Below, in pieces: positions 51,320 through 61,460 of a DNA stretch of 64,000 nucleotides. Positions within the stretch are counted from its first letter, which is position 1. Each line of letters opens with the position of its first letter. Made by a program: the position numbers and the translations under genes. The notes under the pieces were generated by a model. It did no database searches. It was not told the DNA's origin and saw nothing but the letters and a program-made list of their open reading frames with translations. This stretch comes from Chromobotia macracanthus (lineage: Eukaryota > Chordata > Actinopteri > Cypriniformes > Botiidae), in NCBI GenBank assembly GCA_036877525.1, contig JAZGTH010000087.1, forward strand, positions 4,348,001-4,412,000, in the 5' to 3' direction.

Positions 51320-51500
51320 AATTATGATGCTGCCCTCCGCTCTCTTCATCTCACTGTGTGAGGATGACATCCTCTGTCATAAAAATTGCTGCTATTTACG
51401 CCACTAATTAAATATCATTCAGCATATGAGATCAGAACAGTTTCAACGAGAGCCCTAATTAAATGCAGTTTATTACATCTGTTCTTTCTCCAATATTGCA
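51320..51500. promoter_or_regulatory. candidate enhancer with repeated homeodomain sites
   Basis: The ten-mer CTAATTAAAT occurs twice within about 50 bases (near 51403 and 51454), with an E-box CATATG between and CATCTG after. The segment has balanced composition and no repeat features, which is how conserved noncoding elements near developmental regulators often look. Conservation was not tested. Confidence 0.25.
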
Positions 51501-51659
51501 GAACTTTGTGTATATTTCAGATAGCATTTAAGAGATATTTGAATGAAAACACTAGCATCTCATTAGACAGAAATGCCAACCAAAACTAGATTTTAAAATG
51601 TGAGTGGCACTTGCCTCTGTGAAACCTGATGCCATGATACTAGAACACTGCTGTAATGT

Positions 51660-51760
51660 GGCTGCTAAAGTTTTTGCGTGTTTTTTAGCATCTTGCTGTG
51701 CAGTTGCTAAGGTGTTGTGGGTGGTCCCTGGGGCCTTGCTAGGAGGCTAAACCCCCCAGC
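51660..51760. repeat. TTGCTAGG-type dispersed repeat
   Basis: Contains GCAGTTGCTAAGGTGTTGTG and GGGCCTTGCTAGGAGGC, variants of the TTGCTAGGGTG phrase that is abundant at 54320-54690. Confidence 0.5.
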
Positions 51761-52660
51761 TAGGTGGTCTCTTTGTGGTTATTTACTGACCCGGGTCTAT
51801 AGGATTTTTTACAAATTTTTAACAAATGGCAGCAATCAGTCTGACTACTACAAAAATATTAGCATGCCTCTTCCCATTAGCAGGCTGCACTACTAAAACA
51901 TTTCTCTGCCTGAGCATCCCAACCTGCCTAATACAGCAACATTGGTTCAGCTAATGGCATTAGACAGGACTGTCTTTTGTCTGTCAAGCTGGGGATTAAA
52001 GGGTTGTTATGAATCCTATTTGAAAACAATGTCTTTTTTTTATTCAGCTTGTTGATGCTAGTGATGCTGAAATGAAACACTTCAACTTTAAATATTTGGC
52101 TTGGATTTCCACTTTGCCCTACTGTAAATTTAATAGCTGCTGATTACATGTATTGCACAAGCACATTCAGTGATGTCTAATGTGTGGTGTAACCCATAAA
52201 ATATCCACCCATATAACTAAATCCCAAAGACATGCCTGTGGATTTCAGTCGGCTTTTTTGATAACTGGTGCCATCAGCAGTAATGAGTTTGTAGAGACAC
52301 AGCTGCTCATGGAGGATTTATATTAAATGAATATCGGTGGCCTTAATGAAGCAGATAATGACAACTAAGATGACAGGATGTTGTGGTCAGCACTCAGCAG
52401 GCCTCCACACTACATTTATCACGTGGCCACTAGAGCTCTACAGCCCACAGAGGAACAAGACAAAGTCATGTAAGCTTAAATCCGATCAGCCTGGTTTTAA
52501 TAGGTGTGTTTGACAGGCTTTGGCCTAAGAAATGCAAAAATGTGTTGATTTGTTCATGCACCCCAAGACGAATGAATGAATTTATATTTTTGTGTAAGCA
52601 TCCAATATAAATGGTCTTTAAGATCTCCATTTAAGCACAAAACCATTCACCATTTTCTAT

Positions 52661-52961
52661 TGTCACATGTATGTCTTGTCATCATGTTTTCTGATGTTAA
52701 GTTTATTAGATATTGTCAATTCTTGTTTCAGTTAATTGTCCCCTCCTCCAGTTCCTTGGTTTCCCTTTATGTTCACCTGTGTCTTGTCTAGTTAGCTCCT
52801 TAGTTCATGTGTGTTTATACCCTGTCTTTCTTAGCTCCTGGTCGTGTCTTAAGTTAATGTTGAGGTGTGTGTTTCCTGTGTTCCTTCGCAATTTATAGAC
52901 TAAATAATATTTTTGTTCATTCATCATTACCATGTACTCTTTCTCCTAACCACCTGTGACA
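52661..52961 (+). mobile_element. solo LTR with perfect 5-bp target-site duplication
   Basis: The segment begins TGTCACATGT and ends ACCTGTGACA, so it has TG...CA termini with an inverted TGTCAC/GTGACA. It is flanked by TCTAT on both sides (52656-52660 and 52962-52966). The length is 301 bp. Internal phrases (TCACCTGTGTCTTGTC, GTGTTTATACCCTGTC) are typical of teleost LTR retroelements, probably Gypsy-like. No internal coding region is attached. Orientation is inferred from the TATA-like stretch at about 52815. Confidence 0.88.
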
Positions 52962-54159
52962 TCTATAGTATACAGCATGAATAACTGGCACAAGTCCAGC
53001 AACCACACACACCCCAAGTCAAATTCCTAGTCTGACCCACCTCAATGAAACACATTCAAAGGGAGTTCAGTGTGTGAGGAAGATCATCTCTCTGTTCACA
53101 TGAACAAATGACATTTTACGCTGAAGCCCTTTCTTTCATGGGTAACAGCACACTGCAAAGTCACCATATGGGGGGATGCAAGCTAAAATCTCAATTCCAG
53201 ATCATCCATGCACTGTTCCAGCCCAGCCACAGCAGTGGGATATAATTAGATTGGAAATTACAGAAAGTTGCAGGGAGCTAAAACCTCCCATGGATTGCGT
53301 GGCTATAAATGTCTTGCAAAAGTCAGTGGATGTATCACCATAGCAACAACCCTCTTCTGCATTCTATTTTAAGGCAAGGAGGAGAATAGTGGAGGGGGAA
53401 AATTTCAGCATTTAAAATGATACATTATTCAAATGACAAAAAAGCTAAATGTTACACAGGAGAGCTACTGCAATGCAATGTTTTGCATGCACTGTTTGTT
53501 TTGCCTTCGGAAGGACAAAAGGTCAAAGCACTATTACTCAAAAACAATACAACAGAGTCTTTGAGTATTGAAACGTGTTGTAAAGTAAACTCCACATGTT
53601 GTAATTAAACTCTAAGAGTTCAAGAATGTTTTACAGATTTGATGTGATGACATGGTTACATTCCAGATGTCACTGAGCAGGTTTGTGTGTAGTGTAATGT
53701 GTTTTACATTATTTCTGTTTCTTTGAATAGTTTCATTTTTAAATTATTGGAAGAAAATGTAAATTGTGCATGATCATGAAAACCAATACAAGAACAACAT
53801 AAAAGTAGATTTTAATGGCAGATCACGTCAGATAACATGGCAAAGACCAAAATGAGCACAGTACAGTCACAGTGCACACAATCTGTTCATGTGAGGACAT
53901 GCACAGTCTGATTCTGGGCATGTGATAGCTTTACAGCTTTACAAATTTAAACATGTTTTTGTATTATTTTATTTTATGCAGACATTGGGTTGAGTGTTTT
54001 CAGGTATTACCAATCATAATGACCTCTAAATAACATTATGTAACATTAACGGGTAAAATCCCCCATAAAAATATATATGTGGGTCTTATGTGGGTCAAAT
54101 CATTGGCTTGACATAACATGATTGTTATTCATTTATCCTAATTTATATTGTAAACAATA

Positions 54160-54910
54160 TGTAGCATGATACTAGCATGTTTTAACATGATGTTAACATG
54201 ATTAAGCATGATGTTAACGTTTTATTATGATGTGGTGCTAGCATGATTTAGCATGATGCTGGCATGTTTTAACATGATAGATAAAATGAAATATGGCTTA
54301 TTTATGATTTTATGCAGTTATGCAGTTACTAGGGTGCTCTGTATGCTAGGGTGTGGCTAGGAAGTTGCCAGGGCAATATCTAAAGCTCACTGACAGCCAG
54401 AGTCAAATAAGCCTACCCACATCTCTATAATGTTCTAATACTGAGATATGACTCTTAACAGGGTAAAACTAATAGACAGTTATGTGCCTGAATCAAAAGA
54501 GCCAGCTCCTAGGTCCCTTTAATGTTCTGGTGCTGAAATATGGCTAATTCATGTTGGTTGCTAGGGTGCTCTAAATGGTTGCTAAGGCATGGCTGGCATG
54601 GTGATAATTAAAGACTACTTGACAGTCTAAAGAGACATAAAAGGCCACCCAGTGGGTGGTTGCTAGGGTACTGTAACTGGTTGCTAGGGCGTGACTAGGA
54701 AATTGAAATGTCAAAAATTTTTTGCAGCTTGCTAAAATGAGCAATATGAGCCCACCCCCACGTCTTTATAACATTCTGATGAAGAGCTGTGACGTCACAA
54801 AGTTCTGCCCAATGTTAAGTCTATGAAATTTTTGCCCACTCTTTCACAAACTGGGCGAACATTGTACACTGATCGCTGATAAAAGTCATAGCCTGTTGAT
54901 TTGACCCTCA
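54160..54910. mobile_element. dispersed element with TAGCATGATGC minisatellite, copy 2
   Basis: About 54165-54290 holds ATGATACTAGCATGTTTTAAC-like units. About 54320-54690 holds several GTTGCTAGGGTGCTC units. The right part (54700-54850) reads TTGAAATGTCAAAAATT, GAGCCCACCCCCACGTC, ACATTCTGATGAAG, GACGTCACAAAGTTCTGCCC and AATGTTAAGTCTATG, paralleling 45500-45620. Both copies therefore share module order. Confidence 0.65.
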
Positions 54911-54983
54911 TTCATGGGTCTACAACAAACAGTTCAGGACAAGTTAGGTGCCGAAGTTTTGTTGCTGCAAGAGATGCAAGAGA

Positions 54984-55014
54984 TTATTCTCTTGCAAGAG
55001 ATGCAAGAGAATAA
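54984..55014. repeat. perfect 13-bp inverted repeat with 5-nt loop
   Basis: TTATTCTCTTGCA, loop AGAGA, then TGCAAGAGAATAA. The right arm is part of a direct repeat of GCAAGAGATGCAAGAGA (from 54967 and again from 54993), so the hairpin arose within a small duplicated segment. Confidence 0.9.
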
Positions 55015-55189
55015 TTGCTATGCTTTGCTTCACAAGCACCACTAATATGTATGCAAGAGAGTAATAGTAAGTAAATAGTAGATATGAAGTGTTACCAAAA
55101 ACCCTAATAAGTGAGAAACAGTTTCCAGTAAATGCTCTAGTTTTTATCATAGCCCTACTGGAAAAGTTGCAAAGTTGCTGGAAAAGTAA

Positions 55190-55480
55190 CCCTACTGGTT
55201 AGCTTAAGATAGCAGCTGCATTTTTGAACATGGTATTCACATTATTAGTGGTCATTTATGGTTGGTCTAAGCTGATAGACCAGCTGGTAGCCCTGGCTAA
55301 TGACCAGTTTAGACAAACTAATTACCAGTTTACAGTTTACAATAACTATTTAGTTGTACCACCTTAGGGTGGTCAAACAGGTTTTTGGAACATGGTGGCT
55401 GGAATGGTCAGCTTTAATCAGCAAATGACCAGCTAATAACCAGTTTGGACCAACTACCATGTTCCAAAACACAGCTAACA
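55190..55480. repeat. GCTGGT/ACCAGC-type dispersed repeat
   Basis: Contains GACCAGCTGGTAGCC, AATGACCAGTTTAGAC, AATGACCAGCTAATAACCAG and TTGGACCAACTACC. Same type as at 8080 and 30780. Confidence 0.6.
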
Positions 55481-56007
55481 GGCTTAATGTTGTAAACAAA
55501 ACAAGAGCTAGAAGCAAAGAAGAGAAAGAGGAGGGGGTATTCAATAGAATGAAGAAGATGAACTTTTACTAGCTGGTTAATTAGCTTGTATTAGCTGTTT
55601 TATATCTACTGGAGTGTCCTGTGAGCCTTATCACTGTCTCTCTTAGTGCGCCACAGAACAGCTGAAGTAAGATCTTCATTCATTCAGTGCCATGGTGATG
55701 GGGCAGTTCATTAGCAATTGTAATTTCATAATTATGGCAATTAAACCACTGGAGTATATGGGAGACACAGTTGACCGCAGTTTGCTACAAATTATCTCCC
55801 AGAAAGCAGAACAAAAACTGGGGTTCAGTTGGTTCAGTGAAAACAGTAATTGGTGAAATGGGCCATTAAGAGGCACTGCTGAGGGAACTGAAGGAGAGAG
55901 AATGGAAGGGGCAATCACATACGGTACAGGGCTGAAATAGATCACAGTCCTACGTTCAGGGAATGCAGACGTTTGGCGGAATGTAGCTGTGATAGCAGTA
56001 AAGTTAA

Positions 56008-56408
56008 AGTTGAAAAAAATAAAAATTCTGTCATCATTTACTTACCCATATGTCATTTCACACACATGTGATTTTCCCTCACTAGAACACAAATGGACTT
56101 ATTTAAAGCTGAATGTCCAAGCTGTTTTTCCATACAATGAAAGTGAATGGTGACCAGGGCTCTGGTCACCATTCACTAAGGGAAGATTTTCCATTAATAT
56201 AAACTCATATTTCATTCTGTTTCTTCTGTGCAGATATTATTATATAGCGTCCTATATAGGAACCTGGTCATCATTTACATTCATTTTATAGGAAAGAACA
56301 GAACATTCTTAAAAATGTCTTTTGGGTTTGCTCCACAGAATAGTTACATAAAAGCTATTTGGGTTTAGAATGACATGAGGATGAGTAAATGATAAGTGAA
56401 CGATCTCT
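56008..56408. mobile_element. TTAA-flanked foldback element with a central perfect palindrome
   Basis: Flanked by TTAA on both sides (56004-56007 and 56409-56412). The left end carries AAATTCTGTCATCATTTACT and the right end GATGAGTAAATGATAAGTG, inverted with respect to each other. The centre holds two 16-base arms (56142-56157 AGTGAATGGTGACCAG and 56162-56177) separated by GGCT. Same family as 19862-20126 and 32330-32535. Confidence 0.75.
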
Positions 56409-57192
56409 TTAATGAGAAGGCTGTCTGAGGTGTGCAGAGATTTTTCTTCATTCTTGAGAGAGCTGACAAAAAAAAATCACATTCAGTCAGCTGGCCTGTG
56501 GTGATGACATCATCACTCACTTGTGACTTTGATGGATCTGCCACCAAAACTGATGCCTCAAGGTCTCTGGGAGAAACTCTGTTGCTTTAAATGGATAGAT
56601 GGATGTCCAGGGCTGAGAGCTGCTTTATTATGGGCAGCAGTAGGAGATCTGGATGTCTAAATGCATGCAGACGCAGAGCGTAGATGGTAGATGGTCACTA
56701 TCGATCACTATAATTATTTTCAACACTATTTTCTTTAATATAAAATGCATTTTAGAAAACCATATTTAATGTCTTGTAAGCGATTTTTATACATTGAGGT
56801 CCAGTTGTAAATAACATGTGACTTACCATTCTTGGGCTGTATGAAAATGACAGAATAACACTGATGATACTGTTGATGATATTGATTAGTAAATGTATCA
56901 CAAAAATGAGCACCCAAGTCTCCTTCACTATTTGTCTTAAGTTGTAACAGAAAAGCAGGTATGAAATCATCTATTTCATGTTTTTAAGAGCACTCTAAAA
57001 AATTTAGCAGGCATCTACCAGTAGTTGACCCTGTTGACCCTTTGGTCCCTGTTGACCCTTTGGTCCCGACAGATATTTTTTATATTTAGTTCTGCTGACA
57101 TTGGATTGGCTGACATGTCTTTGAAGGGTGAGGTTTGCAAAATGGCAAATCAGCAGAATTCAATTCAGCATTTAGATTTTCCACAATTTAAC

Positions 57193-57502
57193 TGTCACAG
57201 ATCAGCCAAGCTCTACTCACAGACAATCACCAGCCACAAATCAACCAAGCCCCTTTCACAGCCAACCACATCACATCGCACCAGTTCACTAGAATGCTGA
57301 TCACCTGAACCTGCATCCCATTATCTCACCAGTTATAAACACACACCGAGCCAGCACTCATCATCCGGTCCCGTTAATCGTAAAGGACCACTTACCTGTT
57401 ACTCCATGCTCCAGCAAGCTTTCCTATGTTGTTCCCTCATTGATTTCCTGAGGAAATATCCTGTTGAATCTCTCCTGTTGTCTGAGTCTACTTACTATAA
57501 CA
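57193..57502 (+). mobile_element. solo LTR with perfect 5-bp target-site duplication
   Basis: Begins TGTCACAGATCAGCC and ends CTTACTATAACA. TTAAC flanks it on both sides (57188-57192 and 57503-57507). The length is 310 bp. A TATA box (TATAAA) is at 57334-57339. Ending and composition (GATCACCTGAACCTGCATCC, GTTATAAACACACACC) fit teleost Gypsy-type LTRs. No internal coding region adjoins, so recombination between two LTRs has probably removed the body. Short open frames inside are not genes. Confidence 0.9.
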
Positions 57503-57507
57503 TTAAC

Positions 57508-60500
57508 ATGTCTGCAGATGAATTAGCTTTATATTTATATTGCTTTAACAATATAGATCTATTACAGATTAGATTACAAATTCACTTTGTATTGGCAGAT
57601 GAAGGCCCTCATAAGATCCACCTGCTTACTTAACACAGCTGTAGATTAATGTGCTTCCATGTATATACAGTATGTGCATGTAATGAACACATACCTTTGC
57701 CTGATCTGCCCTATCAAAAGCATCACACTTTGCTGCCATGGCAACTGTGTCTGCAAGGAAGATCACATATGAGACAAGAGTTTCATTCCATCTATCTATT
57801 AAACCCACCTGGCATGTAAGCTGATGTCTTCTGCTTGTTAAAACTGTTGTTTGCATAAATAAAATTACAATAACACATATTTTCTGTTTAGAATTTGTTA
57901 ATTACCACATAAGGCTTCAAAAAGTTGCTCCACAATGGTCGGATGTTTATAGCTGTCATACTCTTTCAATGTGCAATATATTTCTTTTCCAAAACTACCT
58001 CCAGGATATGCGGATATTCTTTTTAATATAGCACAACAGTGACCTCACACTTTTTTTTGGTTCTGGATATATTTTTCTGATTCATTTTCTCCAAATCAGC
58101 TTAAAAAAAATTCCTCAATAAAGATGCTGTAAAATACCATGAATCGGATCAACCAGTTGTGAGGTAAACCACAACATTACAAAATTGATTTGAATCAAAA
58201 AGAAAAAGTATTAAAAAATGAGGGAAACGGGTATATTACTATAGTTTAAAAATGGCATATTTCACTATATGCATTCCATTGCATTAGGAATGAATTAATT
58301 TAAATACAAATGATGCAAAAAAGATATGGTAACAGAAAAGTATTATTTACTATTCCAAATTTTCTTTAAAAAAAATTAAATATATAAAATATACAACGCG
58401 GCTTGAGGGCATAAGAAGACAGACTCTACTAAAATTTGTGATGTTAATGAAGTCATATGTCTAAAAATATACTTAGTAGCAAGTAAAATAGATACACGTC
58501 TATGAGTGCTTCATTTTATTCTAATTCTTTACAGAGACTGCCACAACCTTATATGAACGCATTTTTGCCAGGGCAGTCTATTATTGTGGTACTACTGATT
58601 TCAGATTTACCAGCTCTCAGACAGCACATAAAAACAAACCCAACTGTGGTTGGACTCTCCACATGTCAGTCAGATGGTCATTTCCTTTTAGCTTTAAAAG
58701 TCTGGGGTCAAAGGTCTGGATCTGTGACACTTCTAAGACAATAACTCACCTAACTCACCTGAGTAACTCACCTGAGTAAATGTTTACACTTCATATGTTC
58801 TCTGAGAGATGAAGCCTTCTGAAATAGAAAAATAATAATTTAATAAACCCATTCATCTCCTATCACTGGTGTGGCTCTTATTGTAGGTCTGACCTGTGTT
58901 GGATGAGCTTTGCTTGTACATTTGTTTCTATTTAAACAGCTACCGGCTTATGTCCTTCACTGAAGGCAAAAAGGGAATTTCAAAAGAAAATGTTTTGTTT
59001 TAACCATCATTTAATGAGCATTCTGTTTGGGCATAAAATATATGTGTTATATAAAATATATAAAATTAGGTGCATAAAATATGATCCTGAGTCCCGATCT
59101 GTTTAATGACAAGTCTCATGTTGAATTTGAGTGACTATGATTAAGCTTTGAACTAAGACAGAAGCAGCAGAGATGGGAAATACACAACTCTAGTGTTAGA
59201 GGGCATGAAAGTGCTGAGGTTTAGTAATGGTTGGTGCTTTGGAGTGTTCATCAAAAGGTTGTAATCTTAGCCATCCTGCTCTCCCTTTCATGTCACTACA
59301 CCTGTGAGTTCTGGAGGCAAGTTATCCAATGTTATTGATTTTTTCAGTCCAATTAGCCCAGGCTTCACAAAACTGACACAGATCCTCACAGACAGAGGGG
59401 TCCCAATGCTATCTCTCTTTGGCTATTCACAGACTGTGCTCAACATAGTATTGATTCTACACTAACCAACAACTTCTTCTATTTCAGAAGCAGAAGAACA
59501 CCAGAGCAATGAATTCTTCATAAAGAGAAATTGATTTTATGACAAAGCAATTTTATTTTTTACTCCTGCTTTGAAACAATTAGTGGTATTAACATCACCC
59601 TCCCAACAAACCCAAGTAATTGTAATTTTTGGGACTCAGCTGAATCATTAATGTCTGGGAATGTGCTTCTTACCGCACTTTTAGTTACTTACTCTGAAGA
59701 AGGAGCATGTGTTATTTGGTAAATTTGATATTTACTTTACTATTATTATGTCCGCCATCATTATGACTGTCATAATTTTAGGAATTAGTTGTCACAAGGA
59801 AGTCTAGTCCAAACTGAATAAAAAATGAAATGAAGATTTTATTATTTATTTAGATATTTATTAACTATGTTACATGTTATATATTTTAAATTATTTCAAG
59901 TTTCTCAAGTTTCTTTTATTTATTTTGGTTATATATACATTAAAAGCTTTAACACTTCTTACCATCACAATCAACCTTCATCATCACAATCAACATTTTC
60001 ACATCAAAAGTCAGTGTAGAAAAGTGTTAATGAAGAGCTATTAGCATATACTTGATGCTTGAGATGAGACAAGTGAAGAATATCAAGGTTGAGAACAGAA
60101 ATGTGTAATTATGTTGGCTTGAGAAAACCATAATGCTCTTAAACAATAAATAGAATTTGAATAATTTTGGGGTAGAAATGGTAGAAATGGCACACTAAAC
60201 AACCTACTGAAAGTTTACAAAGTGTTTTTTTTGTTTTAATTTCTGTGCATTAGGCCTGAAAGTGCCCATAGTTAAAGAAAAAAACATATTTTTCATTCAC
60301 TCCAAGTAATTTGCTGTTAGCTGTTTCTAATTTGTTTTCAGATTCGCCTCCAGTAATTAGCATTCATGTGTCTCAGTGGTTCCCCCTCAAGCAAGATAAA
60401 GCTTAACAGCATAAACAGATAAATATTAGTAGCTAAAGATGAGCTAAACTTTTCATGATGTTTAACTTGCTTGCAGATATTTGTGTGGGTTTAGCATCTA

Positions 60501-61010
60501 CTGCACACACTCACACACACACTCACACACACACAAAAAATAACAGGTTATTACCTTTTAATTAAATATTTACCAAGACACGCAAGACATTTTCTTTAGA
60601 ATAACAAGCACTAATGAATCATGCACAATAAGCCTAGTAAGTATTGTTAATGATTTTTTCATGTGACCTTTTATGCAGGAATAAAACTTTTATAAAAACT
60701 TACATAAACAAATGCGTAAATAGGTACAATAAAAAACATGACAATACATAGAATAAATGACAATAAAGAATAAAAAATACACAATAAAGCCAGAAACTAT
60801 TCAGAAATGTAAACTTTTATAAACGTTCTTCTTGGGGTTTTTAGCCATACATGTAAAACATCTTTCAAAAAAATCTGCTATAAGATCACCTATAAATATT
60901 TTATTCTGGGCTATGGGATTATTTATTGTGCAAAGTATTCAGTGAAATTAATATGATTTTGTTTGTTTTTTTGTTTTGTGTTGATGCACTAATACCTGCA
61001 GTGTAATTTG
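57508..61010. other. upstream region of foxn3, no gene seen
   Basis: AT-rich sequence without recognised exons. A CA/CT-rich tract lies at about 60503-60536. No long open frame has domain features. Confidence 0.4.
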
Positions 61011-61076
61011 TTATGAAGGATTTTTGCTTTTTGAAATATATTCCAGTTCTTTTGTTGGGCAGAGATAAACTGTTCT

Positions 61077-61460
61077 TGTCAGGGTCCTGGCTTCTTGTCT
61101 TGAGGTTTTCCTAGAATCTTTTGCCAGGATCCTGACAGCCCCTGTGTTTTGTGTCAGAGCATGATTTTTGGATTTTCTAGACTCAAGCTCTAGACTCATG
61201 TCTTTGTGATCTGTGGAAGCACATGGCCATTGTTTGTTTACTTTGTGCCATGTGCTCTCCAGTCTCGTGTGTTGACCCCACCCTCTTGTTTTCCTCATTA
61301 TCATCCCCATCATTAGTTCATTCCCCCCACCTGTCTGCCCTTGTTACCTGCCTTGTTTGCTGTCCTAATTAATGCCTTTGTGTTTGCTGTCTTGTGCTGG
61401 TGTATTGTTTCTTCTACCTAATGTTTCTTGTTTTGAAGTCAAGTGTCATGTTTTTGTTAT
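61077..61460 (+). mobile_element. LTR-like fragment opening with an inverted repeat
   Basis: Starts TGTCAGGGTCCTGGC, and 61123-61137 is its inverse GCCAGGATCCTGACA with one mismatch. The following CCACCTGTCTGCCC..TTGTTACCTGCC..TTAATGCC phrasing is typical of fish LTRs. I could not find a matching 3' terminus and target-site duplication, so the extent is uncertain. Confidence 0.45.

Noticed and set aside
57025..57633. Two open frames of 91 and 75 codons
   Set aside because: They cover the solo LTR and its flanks; LTRs do not encode such proteins.
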